64,000 nt of DNA, taken from Puniceibacterium confluentis. GTDB taxonomy: Bacteria; Pseudomonadota; Alphaproteobacteria; Rhodobacterales; Rhodobacteraceae. The translations under genes were made by a program, and so were the position numbers. Each line of letters begins with the position of its first letter. Within the stretch, counting starts at the first letter, position 1. The DNA lies in the NCBI RefSeq assembly GCF_007923445.1, contig NZ_VOJI01000011.1, positions 121,551-185,550 of the forward strand. The letters run 5' to 3'. Under the pieces are notes generated by a model. It did no database searches, was not told the origin of the DNA, and saw only the letters and a list, made by a program, of their open reading frames with translations. Positions 19,599 through 28,854 of this stretch are shown here, one piece after another.

Positions 19599-20506
19599 TT
19601 CTCGCCTTTCGGGTCCAGCACGTCGCGCAGGCCGTCGCCCAGCAGGTTGAACCCGAGGCTGACCACGAAGATGGCGATGCCGGGCATGGTCGCGACCCAC
19701 CAGAAGTCGATGATGAAGCGGCGGCCGGATGCGATCATCGCCCCCCATTCCGGCTGCGGCGGCTGTGCGCCGAGGCCGAGAAATCCAAGGCCGGCCGCCG
19801 TCAGGATGATCCCCGCCATGTCAAGTGTGACGCGGACGATGACGGACGACATGCACAGGGGCACCACGTGACCCCAGATGATGCGCGGGCTCCGCGCGCC
19901 CTGCAGGCGGATCGCGGCGATGTAGTCGGTGTTGCGGATGGTCAGCGTCTCGGCCCGCGCAAGGCGGGCGTAGGGCGGCCACGACGTGATGGCGATGGCG
20001 ATCACCGCGTTCTCGATCCCGGGCCCCAGGGCCGCGACGAAGGCCAGAGCCAGGATCAGGCGCGGGAAGGCGAGGAAGATGTCGGTGATGCGCATCAGGA
20101 TCGTATCGACCCAGCCGCCGAAATAGCCCGCCGTGGTGCCGACCGCCAGACCGATGGGGGTGGCGATGAGGGCGACCATTGCCACCACCAGCAGCGTCAC
20201 CCGGCTGCCATAGACAATGCGCGAAAAGATGTCGCGTGCCAGGTCGTCGGTGCCCATGAGGTGCGTCCAACTGGGCGCCAGCAGGCGTTCGGTCCGCAGG
20301 TCTCCGGCGGTATAGGGGTCGAACGGTGCAATCACATCGGCAAAGATCGCCATCAGGATCAGCACCACCACGATGCCAAGGCCCAGCATCGCCAGCCGGT
20401 TCTGCCGCAGGTGCAGCCAGGTGCGGTAGCTCTGCCCCAGCTTGGCCTGCCGGCGCGAGGTGGGCTGGTCCGAAAGCAGCCAGTCGCGGGTTGTCATCTC
20501 GGTCAT
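19595..20506 (-). CDS. Dipeptide/oligopeptide ABC importer permease (DppC-like)
   Basis: The 303-aa inner-membrane permease has the N-terminal cytoplasmic segment and TM1 (LAMLGLGIVVVLILMAIFADVIAPFDPY) of OppC/DppC. The HLMGTDDLARDIFSRIVYGSRVTL signature and the EAA loop (IRLQGARSPRIIWGHVVPL) follow. About six membrane spans are predicted. MTEMTTRD at 20506 is the start, sharing a base with the stop of the upstream permease (TGATG). It forms the channel with the DppB-like protein. Confidence 0.94.
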   Translation of the reverse strand: MTEMTTRDWLLSDQPTSRRQAKLGQSYRTWLHLRQNRLAMLGLGIVVVLILMAIFADVIAPFDPYTAGDLRTERLLAPSWTHLMGTDDLARDIFSRIVYGSRVTLLVVAMVALIATPIGLAVGTTAGYFGGWVDTILMRITDIFLAFPRLILALAFVAALGPGIENAVIAIAITSWPPYARLARAETLTIRNTDYIAAIRLQGARSPRIIWGHVVPLCMSSVIVRVTLDMAGIILTAAGLGFLGLGAQPPQPEWGAMIASGRRFIIDFWWVATMPGIAIFVVSLGFNLLGDGLRDVLDPKGEK

Positions 20507-21570
20507 CAGCGGCGCCTCACGCGTGGGTCGAGGACCGTGTAGAGCAGATCCGACAGCAGGTTCAGTCCGACAAAGATGATCCCGATCACCAGGGTGCCGC
20601 CCAGAACCGCGTTCATGTCGGCGTTTTGCAGGGAATTGGTGAGATACTGGCCCAGGCCGGGCCATGCGAACACCGTCTCGGTCAGCACGGACCCTTCGAG
20701 CAGGCCGGCGTAGGACAGGGCGATCACCGTGACCAGCGGCACGGCGGCGTTGCGCAGCGCGTGCACCCAGATGATGCGCCACTCTGCCACGCCCTTGACC
20801 CGCGCGGTGATCACGTATTCCTGCGCCAGTTCCGCGAGCATGAACGAGCGGGTCATCCGGCTGATATAGGCCATCGAGTAATAGCCCAGCAGCCCGGCGG
20901 GCAGGGCGAGATGCGCAAGCACGTTGCGGAAGGCATCCCACTGGCCCTGCATTGCGGTGTCGATCAGCAGAAGCCCGGTGGTCTGGGTGACCGAGTATTC
21001 GTAAGCGATGTCAATGCGTCCCGGCCCGGCGACCAGGCCCAGCTTGGCGTAAAACACCAGCAGCCCGAGCAGCCCGAGCCAGAAGATCGGCGCCGAGTAA
21101 CCGACAAGTCCCACCACCCGCACGATCTGGTCGGCCAGCTTGCCCTGCTTGACGGCAGACAGCACCCCCAGCGGCACACCAAAGAGGGTGCCGAGGATGA
21201 TGCCGGCGGTGGCCAGTTCCAGTGTCGCGGGAAACACGCGGGCGATGTCGGCGGTGATGTCCTTCTTGGTCAGCAGCGATGTCCCCAGATCGCCACTGAG
21301 GGCGTTGGAAAGGTAGATCCAGAACTGCTGGTACAGCGGCTTGTCGAGGCCGAGCTCGATAAAGGCGGCGTCGTAGGTCGATTGCGAGGCCCGGTCGCCG
21401 ACCACCGCCAGCACCGGATCCACCGGCACCACGCGGCCAATCAGAAAGGTGACGAACAGCAGGCCCAGGAAGGTCACGGCCACCGTCACGACCAGCTTTC
21501 CGGTTTTCATGCCAAGGTACGGGAGGGCGCCCCAGCGCCCCCCTGCGTTTTCGGGGTTTGTCGCGCTCAT
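20506..21570 (-). CDS. Dipeptide/oligopeptide ABC importer permease (DppB-like)
   Basis: The 354-aa permease has TM1 at about residues 23-45 (LVVTVAVTFLGLLFVTFLIGRVVPVDP), a periplasmic loop and five further spans. The EAA loop (TARVKGVAEWRIIWVHALRN) and conserved GSVLTETVFAWPGLG near the C-terminus follow. Its start overlaps the stop of the binding-protein gene by 4 bp (21567-21570). Confidence 0.94.
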   Translation of the reverse strand: MSATNPENAGGRWGALPYLGMKTGKLVVTVAVTFLGLLFVTFLIGRVVPVDPVLAVVGDRASQSTYDAAFIELGLDKPLYQQFWIYLSNALSGDLGTSLLTKKDITADIARVFPATLELATAGIILGTLFGVPLGVLSAVKQGKLADQIVRVVGLVGYSAPIFWLGLLGLLVFYAKLGLVAGPGRIDIAYEYSVTQTTGLLLIDTAMQGQWDAFRNVLAHLALPAGLLGYYSMAYISRMTRSFMLAELAQEYVITARVKGVAEWRIIWVHALRNAAVPLVTVIALSYAGLLEGSVLTETVFAWPGLGQYLTNSLQNADMNAVLGGTLVIGIIFVGLNLLSDLLYTVLDPRVRRR

Positions 21571-23168
21571 CTGTCTTTTGTGACGGACTTGAACGAGTTG
21601 TCGTTGAACGACGGGCCGATGATGTAGCCGTTCACGTCCTTGCGCATGCCGAAGACCTCGATCTCCTGGAACATGATGACAAAGGGCGACACCTGCTGGT
21701 GCTCGGTCTGAAGCGCGACATACATCTCGGCGCGGGCGGCGGCGTCGGCCTCGAGCACGGCGGCATCGGCCTTGGCGGTCATCTCGGGGATGTCCCAGGC
21801 GTTGCGCCATGCCAGCGGCTTGGAGGCCGCGTCGTCACCATTGTCGGGGTTGCGCGCAAAGGTGTCGGCGTTGGTGTGCGGGTCCTGATAGTCCGGACCC
21901 CAGCGGCCGATGTAGATATCGTGGTTGCGGGCACGGTACTTGGTCAGGGTCTGCTGGCCGTCACCGGGGATCAGCTCCATCTTGATGCCGGCCTCGGCCA
22001 TGGTCTGCTGGATCGCTTCGGAAATCGAGGTGATTTCCGGTGTGTTGCGCACATCCATCGTCACCGAGAAACCGTCGGGCACACCGGCTGCCGCCAGAAG
22101 CTCTTTGGCCTTTTCGACGTTCAGCGCAAACGGGGTGTCCTCGAGCGCGCCAAGGAAACCCTTGGGCAGGAAGGCCTGATGCACCTGCACCTTGCCCTTC
22201 ATGATGGTGTCGGCGATCGTGGCATAGTCGACCAGATATTTCATCGCCTGCCGCACTTCGGGCTTGGACAGGAATTCGTTCTTCTGGTTCAGGCCCATGT
22301 AGTAGATCGAGCCCTTCACACCGCTTTCGATCTTGACGTCCGGGCTGTCGGCGAGGGCGGTGATCTCTTCGGCGCCAAGGTTGCGGGCGATGTCGATGTC
22401 GCCCTGTTCCAGCAACAGTCGCTGGGTCGCGCCTTCGGGGATGTGGCGGTAGATCGAGCGGGCCATTGCCGGAGCATCCCCCGAATAGTTCGGGTTGCGT
22501 TCCAGCACGATCACTTCGTTCGCGCGCCAGTCGCGGATGGTGAAGGCGCCCGAGCCGGCATAGTTGGTCTTGAGCCAGTTGTAGCCGAAATCGCCGTCGG
22601 CCTCGTTGGCCATGACCAGTTCCTTGTCGACGACAAAGCCGATGGTCGCGGTCAGGCAGTACAGCACGAGGGTGGGCGCATAGGCCTTGTCCATCTCGAA
22701 CTCGAACGTCATGTCGCCGGTCTGGCGGACCATCGCATCGACGTTTTCGGCGTTCAGGCCGAACTGCGTCAGGATGAAGGCCGGTGATTTGTCGAGCTTG
22801 ATGGCCCGCGTCAGCGAGAACACGGCATCCTCGGCCCGGATCGGGTTGCCAGAGGCAAAGGTCATGCCCGGGCGGATGGTAAAGGTAAAGGTCTTGCCGT
22901 CCTCGGACACGTCCCACTTTTCGGCGATCACCCCAAAGATGTCGCTGACGTTGTTCACGTCATAGCCGACCAGCGGCTGATAGCTGTTGCCCAGCACTTC
23001 CGAGGCGGTGAACTCGAACACTTCTGCCGGATCGAGGGAAATCACATCGTCGATGGCCCAGGCCTGAATCAGGGTGTCGGCAGGCGTTTCCGCCTGCGCT
23101 GCCGTGAAGGGCAGGGCCAGTACGGCTGACATTGCTGCGGCCGCAAGGAATCTTGGCACATGTCTCAT
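21567..23168 (-). CDS. Dipeptide/oligopeptide ABC importer substrate-binding protein
   Basis: The 533-aa periplasmic protein of the SBP_bac_5 family has a Sec signal peptide, MRHVPRFLAAAAMSAVLALPFTAAQA, cleaved near residue 26. The family phrases VISLDPAEVFEFTASEVLGNSYQPLV, SEDGKTFTFTIRPGMTFASGNPIRAEDAVFSL and GRWGPDYQDPHTNADTFA are present. It is first in an operon SBP-permease-permease-ATPase-ATPase-dipeptidase. Family members bind di/oligopeptides, but also sugars, opines or glutathione; the M19 dipeptidase at the end favours dipeptides. The start ATG 23168 fits the signal peptide; upstream in-frame starts do not. Confidence 0.93.
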   Translation of the reverse strand: MRHVPRFLAAAAMSAVLALPFTAAQAETPADTLIQAWAIDDVISLDPAEVFEFTASEVLGNSYQPLVGYDVNNVSDIFGVIAEKWDVSEDGKTFTFTIRPGMTFASGNPIRAEDAVFSLTRAIKLDKSPAFILTQFGLNAENVDAMVRQTGDMTFEFEMDKAYAPTLVLYCLTATIGFVVDKELVMANEADGDFGYNWLKTNYAGSGAFTIRDWRANEVIVLERNPNYSGDAPAMARSIYRHIPEGATQRLLLEQGDIDIARNLGAEEITALADSPDVKIESGVKGSIYYMGLNQKNEFLSKPEVRQAMKYLVDYATIADTIMKGKVQVHQAFLPKGFLGALEDTPFALNVEKAKELLAAAGVPDGFSVTMDVRNTPEITSISEAIQQTMAEAGIKMELIPGDGQQTLTKYRARNHDIYIGRWGPDYQDPHTNADTFARNPDNGDDAASKPLAWRNAWDIPEMTAKADAAVLEADAAARAEMYVALQTEHQQVSPFVIMFQEIEVFGMRKDVNGYIIGPSFNDNSFKSVTKDR

Positions 23169-23335
23169 TGTCGTCTCCCGGTTGGTGGCATGATTTTTTT
23201 GGGCCGCAGGCAAATCGTTGCGGCCATGTCCGAGAGAGTAGCCGGCACCTGTGGCTCCGAGTCAAGCAGTGACCCGACAGGACCCTGAACCGGTTCGCAA
23301 AATCCGCCCGGGGTTCCCTGGGCTTGAAACGCAAC

Positions 23336-23365
23336 CGGGCCCGCCCGGTCGGTGGGGCGGGCCCG
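23336..23365 (-). terminator. Strong GC hairpin downstream of the RTX gene
   Basis: An 11-bp perfect stem, CGGGCCCGCCC (23336-23346) with GGGCGGGCCCG (23355-23365), and an 8-nt loop lies 33 bp after the RTX stop on the minus strand. The following T-run is short. It probably separates the RTX gene from the ABC operon. Confidence 0.5.
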
Positions 23366-23398
23366 CATTTGCCGGCCGGTCGGGTCCGGAAGGCGCTG

Positions 23399-25360
23399 TC
23401 AGAGAAACACGAAGTCCCCGATGCCGATGTCCGCAGCGGACACGAAATTCAGCACGATGACGTGACCCTGATAAGAGATTTCGGCGCCGTCGTCGCCGTC
23501 GCTGATGTCCAGGGCGGCAAACTGCGCCTCTGCATCGCTGCCCGCGACGCCCGCCAGCACCAGCCGGTCCTCGAAAAGGTCGTAGTCGGTGATCACGTCG
23601 ATTTCACCGGTGCTGAAGGCTTCAAAGACAAAGCTGTCCGCGCCCCAGCCCCCCGACATTGTGTCGTTTCCGGATCCGCCGATCAGCGTGTCATTGTCGT
23701 AGCTGCCGCCGCCGAACAGAAGGTCGTTGCCGGTGCCGCCGTGGATCCAGTCCGCGCCCTGTCCGCCATACCCCACGTCGTCACCCGCCCCCAGGATCAG
23801 CACGTCGTCGTCATAGCCGCCGCCGACGGTGTCATTTCCCAGGCCCGCATAGATCACGTCTCGGCCGCCACCGGCGCCGATGTTGTCGTCTCCGGCACCG
23901 CCGAGCATGACGTCATCGCCCCAGCCGCCGGACAGGCGGTCATCGCCGTCACCGCCAGAGACCAGATCGTCGCCGTCGCCCCCGCGGATGCCGTCATCAC
24001 CGGCGCCACCGCGCAGGGTGTCGTTGCCCTGACCTCCGCCGATCAGGTCATTGCCGCCGCCGCCCTCCACACTGTCATCACCGAACGACGCCGCGATGGC
24101 ATCGTTGCCTTCTCCGCCCAACAGCGTGTCATTGCCGCCACCGCCCAGAAGTTCATCTTCGCCGTCACCTCCGTCCAGAAGGTCGTCGCCGTCAAACCCC
24201 TCAAGCCTGTCGGAAGCGCCAAGTCCACGCAATGCGTCGTTGCCCGCGCCTCCCAACAGCGTGTCGCGCCCCTCTGTGCCGTTGGCGATGACCGGATCCA
24301 GCGTCAGGACGTTCAGTGCATAGTCGAAGGTGGCATAATCCGAACCCGACACGGCGATGAAGTATCTCCCGCTTTCCGGCGCTTCGAAATCGTCGATGCG
24401 CCAGGTGCCGACAAAGTCGTCAAATACGCTTTCAGCCAGGATCCCGCCGTCAGTATCAATGACCGTGATCTGTGGATCGTGGTATCCGAAAATGTCGCCG
24501 AATGCGGGCGCCAGGGAAATGCGGTTCCGGTCGCCTTCGGACAGCGTTATCGCAAACCAGTCGGAATCGCCCAGGTAGTCATAAGAGCTTTCAACCGTTT
24601 CACCCACAGTGATTTCGGCGCTTGTCGTGGCATCGCCGGCTATCGCGTCAGGGCCGCCCGAGGCCAGTGTGATCGAATAGCTGCCGACGCCAAATTGGTA
24701 TCCATTGCCGACGTCCAGGTAGTAGAGCCCGGTTTCGGACACCACAAACGGGTCGAGCGTTATCAGGCCGTCCTCTGAATACCTGTCGGTCACATACCCG
24801 TTGTCCGGGGACACGACAAAGAGATCCATGATCTGCAGGCCGGATCCGTCAAGGCTTTCGCCGTTGACCTCGATTGCATAAAACTCCCCGGCCTCCAGCG
24901 AGACGGCGAACACGTCGCGGTCGTCGGGATAGAAGATGTCCGTGGCAATCGTGGCGCCAAGGGTCAGGTCGGCGGCGGTCTCGATGGTGTCGCCGATATC
25001 ATCGCCGCCGTCGGTCGCGTGGAGCGTGTAAGTGCCGGTGCCGTCATCGGAATAGGCGCCGGCGCCAAGATAATAGGTGCCGGAGTAGGGGGCCTCAAAG
25101 CCGATAATGCTGGAATCCAGCGTGTAATAGTCGTCATTTTCGGCCAGCAGGACACCTTCGTTGTCGAACAGCCGCAGATACGGATCGAACAATGTGCCGC
25201 CGGACCCCAGTTCGCCGTTGAGCGTGAAGAAGTAGGTCTGCGACGCTTCCAGCGTGATTGCGAACCAGTCCCGGTCGCCCGATTCCTCGATCTCTCCGGT
25301 TGCGCTGGCGCCAGTGACGATCTGTCCGGTCGTGTTGAAATCGGCGGTGAAATCATCCAT
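23399..25360 (-). CDS. Secreted calcium-binding RTX protein with N-terminal PPC-like domains
   Basis: The 653-aa acidic protein has no Sec signal. Residues 1-355 hold three repeated beta-sandwich units of pre-peptidase C-terminal (PPC) type, each with a phrase such as SGDRDWFAITLEASQTYFF, DRDVFAVSLEAGEFYAI or DSDWFAITLSEGDR. Residues 357-590 contain about 24 RTX nonapeptides (GGxGxDxLx), which bind Ca2+ in a parallel beta-roll. A typical type I secretion C-terminus follows, with DVITDY-like wording and a hydrophobic VFL end. No protease, lipase or other catalytic motif is seen. It is probably exported by a TolC/HlyBD-type system encoded elsewhere. DNA of this gene is internally repetitive. 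Confidence 0.88.
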   Translation of the reverse strand: MDDFTADFNTTGQIVTGASATGEIEESGDRDWFAITLEASQTYFFTLNGELGSGGTLFDPYLRLFDNEGVLLAENDDYYTLDSSIIGFEAPYSGTYYLGAGAYSDDGTGTYTLHATDGGDDIGDTIETAADLTLGATIATDIFYPDDRDVFAVSLEAGEFYAIEVNGESLDGSGLQIMDLFVVSPDNGYVTDRYSEDGLITLDPFVVSETGLYYLDVGNGYQFGVGSYSITLASGGPDAIAGDATTSAEITVGETVESSYDYLGDSDWFAITLSEGDRNRISLAPAFGDIFGYHDPQITVIDTDGGILAESVFDDFVGTWRIDDFEAPESGRYFIAVSGSDYATFDYALNVLTLDPVIANGTEGRDTLLGGAGNDALRGLGASDRLEGFDGDDLLDGGDGEDELLGGGGNDTLLGGEGNDAIAASFGDDSVEGGGGNDLIGGGQGNDTLRGGAGDDGIRGGDGDDLVSGGDGDDRLSGGWGDDVMLGGAGDDNIGAGGGRDVIYAGLGNDTVGGGYDDDVLILGAGDDVGYGGQGADWIHGGTGNDLLFGGGSYDNDTLIGGSGNDTMSGGWGADSFVFEAFSTGEIDVITDYDLFEDRLVLAGVAGSDAEAQFAALDISDGDDGAEISYQGHVIVLNFVSAADIGIGDFVFL

Positions 25361-25613
25361 CTCTGAAATCCTTGTTCAATTTATTGAGGTTCAAGTTTTG
25401 CAAGGGGTGGTGGCCGGTATGCGGCGACATGGTCCTGAATGCCGTCTGGACATCTGGAGTAAGCGCCCGCTGCCGCTTTGAATCAAGCAATTTCAATTTG
25501 GGATCGAGGAGCGCATGCGCGGTGTGTGGCCGCGCTGTGCGGATGCCCGGGACGCGTGATGTCGCCCTGCAGGAATATCTGCAGGTTGCGTTGCCCCGGA
25601 GGACGGGGCGGAG

Positions 25614-26855
25614 TTATGGGCGCAGCGCGGTTTTCATGCGCTTCTCGGGGAAACAGGTGGCCTTTTGTCCCGTCGCCTCCTGCCAGCGACCGATCGAGCG
25701 GCGGGTGCGGAAACCGGGCAGGCCGTCAGCGCCGCCGACATCATGCCCCATGGCTTCGAGCGCGCGCTGCATTCCGGCAATGTCGGACCGGAAAAGCCCG
25801 CCCACAGCACCCCAGCGGGCAGAAAAATCTCCGACACCGTACTGGATGCGGTCACCGACGTGGCCGACGAACAGCGCGTACAGATCACTGGTATTGTAGT
25901 CTTTCAATACATAGAAATTCGGGGTGACGATGAACGCCGGACCATTGCGCCCGGCGGGCAGCATCAGAAAACCCTGACTGTTGCGTTCGTGTTCGGGAAA
26001 GGGCCGTCCGGTGACCCGCCGGATGCCAAGCCGTTCCCAGTCACGGATCGGGCGGCCCTGGTCCGGCCCTTCAAGCGCACAGGACACCGTGTCGGGCAGG
26101 GTAACCTCGAAGCCCCAGTCGCGCCCCGCGACCCAGCCGTGTTTTGCCAGGTAATTCCCGATCGAGGCGATGGTATCGGCCTCAGAGCGCCAGATGTCCG
26201 CGCGTCCGTCGCCGTCCCCGTCGGCCGCGTACTTCAGGAAATTCGAGGGCATGAACTGCGGCTGCCCCAAAGCTCCGGCCCAGCTGCTTTTCATCGCACG
26301 CTGAGGTGCGTGCCCGGCCTCGGCAATCCGCAGCGCGGCGATCAGTTCGTCGCTGAAATACGCCGCGCGGGTGCTCATGAAGCCCTTGGTGCCGAGAACT
26401 TCAAAGACGTTGTGCGGGATCGCGACCCGGCCATAGCCGCTTTCGCGGCCCCAGATGGCGAGAATGATGCGCCCGGGCACCCCGGTGGACCGCTCGACCG
26501 CTGCAAGGGTTTTGGCGTGGCGCTGCGCCATCTGGCGGCCAACCGAGGTCGCGCCATCGACCGACCCGCGATTGAAGTACTTTCCCGGCGCGCCGAATTC
26601 TGCCTGGCGCTGGCGTCTGGGCGTCTGCGCCTGTGCCCCCGGCACCACCAGGTCGGGAAGATCCCAGTTCAGGGCGACGCCGGCAAAGGCCGCATCGAAA
26701 GTACTGCGGCTGACGCGGCTGGCCTGGGCGCGCGGCCAGATCACCTGTTCGAGCCAGCCGCGAAATTGCCGTTCAGCCGCGCTCCGGTCCTGCGCCCCGG
26801 CGGGCAGGGCGGACAGGGCAAGCGTCAGGGCGGTGAGCAGGGCGCGCAGGGTCAA
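25614..26855 (-). CDS. Lytic murein transglycosylase (MltB/SltB family) with peptidoglycan-binding domain
   Basis: The 413-aa protein has a signal peptide (LRALLTALTLALSALPAGAQ). An SLT_2 domain at about residues 25-320 carries the catalytic Glu in IWGRESGYGR near 146 and the family phrase SSWAGALGQPQFMPSNFLKYAADGDGDG. A C-terminal PG_binding_1 domain (GVGGLF to ATGQ) is present. It cleaves glycan strands, forming 1,6-anhydro-MurNAc ends in the periplasm. No lipobox is seen, so it is soluble, unlike E. coli MltB. The best start is TTG 26855, preceded by GGAGAG. Confidence 0.93.
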   Translation of the reverse strand: MTLRALLTALTLALSALPAGAQDRSAAERQFRGWLEQVIWPRAQASRVSRSTFDAAFAGVALNWDLPDLVVPGAQAQTPRRQRQAEFGAPGKYFNRGSVDGATSVGRQMAQRHAKTLAAVERSTGVPGRIILAIWGRESGYGRVAIPHNVFEVLGTKGFMSTRAAYFSDELIAALRIAEAGHAPQRAMKSSWAGALGQPQFMPSNFLKYAADGDGDGRADIWRSEADTIASIGNYLAKHGWVAGRDWGFEVTLPDTVSCALEGPDQGRPIRDWERLGIRRVTGRPFPEHERNSQGFLMLPAGRNGPAFIVTPNFYVLKDYNTSDLYALFVGHVGDRIQYGVGDFSARWGAVGGLFRSDIAGMQRALEAMGHDVGGADGLPGFRTRRSIGRWQEATGQKATCFPEKRMKTALRP

Positions 26856-26957
26856 GACGTCTCTCCGGGTTCGGGGGGCTGGCGTGTCATCCTTTTGCGG
26901 GCATGGTCTTTCAGTGGTGCAAGGGTCGGGCCATCAATCACCGGGCCTGCGTGAGGG

Positions 26958-27701
26958 TCAATAGACATACCCCAGCTGTGCCTCCTGACGTACATCGGTT
27001 TCGGTGCGCAAAAACGCCAGATCGGCCACCGAAAGCCGTGCCGGAACAGTCGGGCGCCGGTCGACCGAGGGGCGGAATTTCGCCCCCAGTCGTTTCACCA
27101 CGGGACGATAGGTTTCGGCCGGTGGCAGCCCCAGCGCGCCGCAAAGAGCCGATAAAAAGCCCTGCGGGTCAGCCTGCGCCGCTTCGAGGCGCACCAACGC
27201 CGCCGGGCGCGTGCGTGACAGCAGGCTGAGATGACCGTGCAGCTTGGCCCGCCGCAGGGCAAACAGGTTGTCAAAGACAGCGCCGGTGATCGGGTGCCGG
27301 TCAAATTGCAGCGGTTGGCCGATGCTGCCATGCGCCGCGCTCTGCGGGAAATACCGCGGCCGGTCCGCGATCGTCGCCCAGCCGGTCCGGATAAAGGCGG
27401 AAAACTCCATGCGCTGCATTTCCGGTGTCGCGTGCCAGGGTTTCGCAAACATCGACAGGGTCCAGTCCCGCGCGTCCCGCACCACCGTGACCACCAGAAC
27501 GTCCTGCGGAATCGCCGTCATCTGCGGAAAGCCGTGCTTCCAGCCAAGATCCTCGATCGGAACGAGGCCGGTGTTGCGCCCGATCAGCCGTTTGACAAAG
27601 TTCGTGCCGGACGAGCGTTCACCGAACACCTGCACCCGGGTGGGCGCCACGTCACCGGACAGGAACTGCCAGCCAAGGTTTGGAAACTCTTGCGAAATCA
27701 C
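26958..27701 (-). CDS. Sulfotransferase-like protein
   Basis: The 247-aa soluble protein has a PAPS-binding P-loop-like segment near residues 27-40 (FGERSSGTNFVKRLI) and a 3'-phosphate loop-like segment (VVRDARDWTLSMF) near 72-85. This arrangement is typical of bacterial sulfotransferase-fold proteins acting on glycans or other acceptors. The acceptor is unknown. It is divergent from a glycosyltransferase gene across 128 bp, which suggests a joint role in decorating a surface polysaccharide. Confidence 0.65.
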   Translation of the reverse strand: MISQEFPNLGWQFLSGDVAPTRVQVFGERSSGTNFVKRLIGRNTGLVPIEDLGWKHGFPQMTAIPQDVLVVTVVRDARDWTLSMFAKPWHATPEMQRMEFSAFIRTGWATIADRPRYFPQSAAHGSIGQPLQFDRHPITGAVFDNLFALRRAKLHGHLSLLSRTRPAALVRLEAAQADPQGFLSALCGALGLPPAETYRPVVKRLGAKFRPSVDRRPTVPARLSVADLAFLRTETDVRQEAQLGYVY

Positions 27702-27829
27702 ATCATGTGCCTTGTCGCAGTCGCATTTCGGGGTCGCATTCCTTCCAACCTAGCGCGGCGGCGGGCAGATTGCGATTCTCTTGTCACGAACCGCGCGCTA
27801 GACTGCGCGAAAACATGAGGCCCGAGAAG

Positions 27830-28705
27830 ATGCAGACAGTGGCAGCCGCCGTGACCATGGTCCGGGACGACGCGTTTTTCCTGCGTGCCTGGTTGCGCCA
27901 CTACGGCACCCTGTTGGGACGCGAGAACTGCTATGTCATCAACCACGGCCACGGCGACGCGGTCACGGCACTGGCGGCGGGGTGCAATGTCATCGGCATT
28001 CCCGGCGATGCCCATGCCAAGTTCGACATGAAACGCTGGCGGCTGCTGAACGGCGTCGTCGCCGGTTTGCGCGGTTACTACAACCATGTGATTGTCGGCG
28101 ATGTCGACGAACTGGTCGTCGTGGACCCGCAGGCCGGGCTTACGTTGCTGGAGTTTCTTGCAACGACTCCCTCGCGTCGGGTGCTGACGCCGGTCGGGCT
28201 GGAGGTGATACACCGGATCGAGCTTGAGCCCGACGCCATCGGCGATGCCATTCTCGGCCCGCGCCGTCACGTCCGCCCCGCGCCGCATTACTCCAAGCCC
28301 TGCATCCTCAGTCTGGGGACCAAGATCGCCCGGGGGGGGCACTTCACGCAGTTCGACAAACTGATCGTGCCCGACGGGCTGTATCTGTTGCACCTCAAGT
28401 TCTGTGACTTCGACAGCTATGTTGCGGCGATGGACCGGCGCAACGCGGTGACAGAAGCGGTGGGCGTCGGGGTCAGGGATGCCGCCATCGGGCGCCATTG
28501 GTTCGCCAGTGCCAGAGGCGAAGACCGCGCCGTGTTCGATGCCTTTGCCGATCTCAAGGTTCAGGAGGGATTCGACCTAGGTCCGGTCCGCCGACGGATG
28601 CAACGCAGCTGGCAACCCCGGGGTGCCACGGGGTTCTGGCAGTTCGACCGTCCGGATTATGATGTGCAGTTCGTTCTGCCCGAGCGTTTCGTGGGCATGG
28701 TCTGA
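27830..28705 (+). CDS. Glycosyltransferase family 2-like protein
   Basis: The 291-aa protein starts MQTVAAAVTMVRDDAFFLRAWLRHYG, the opening of the GT2-type (Glyco_tranf_2_4) proteins. A DxD-type metal-binding motif lies in IVGDVDELVVVD, followed by the acceptor-domain phrase LYLLHLKFCDFD. I prefer ATG 27830, with GAGG 9 nt before it, over ATG 27815. Soluble, it probably transfers a sugar in cell-surface glycan synthesis. It is divergent from the sulfotransferase-like gene. Confidence 0.78.
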   Translation: MQTVAAAVTMVRDDAFFLRAWLRHYGTLLGRENCYVINHGHGDAVTALAAGCNVIGIPGDAHAKFDMKRWRLLNGVVAGLRGYYNHVIVGDVDELVVVDPQAGLTLLEFLATTPSRRVLTPVGLEVIHRIELEPDAIGDAILGPRRHVRPAPHYSKPCILSLGTKIARGGHFTQFDKLIVPDGLYLLHLKFCDFDSYVAAMDRRNAVTEAVGVGVRDAAIGRHWFASARGEDRAVFDAFADLKVQEGFDLGPVRRRMQRSWQPRGATGFWQFDRPDYDVQFVLPERFVGMV

Positions 28706-28854
28706 GGCGCGTCGTAGGGCTGTGGGACGCATTGCCCCGCAAGTGACCGCCGCATCGGGACTTGCATCCTCAGGACCGGGTGTCAGGCCCGTGGGCGCGG
28801 CGTGTGTGTCAGGGATCTTCCTGCAGGGACACGCCAGTTCGGCAACACAGTGCC

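Noticed and set aside
20326-21627. Long plus-strand frames opposite the ABC permeases
   Set aside because: They mirror membrane protein genes and read as His/Arg/Gln-rich nonsense.
23650-24330. Closely spaced DNA repeats resembling a CRISPR-like array
   Set aside because: The periodicity is 27 bp, degenerate, and in frame with RTX nonapeptides; no spacer/repeat structure.
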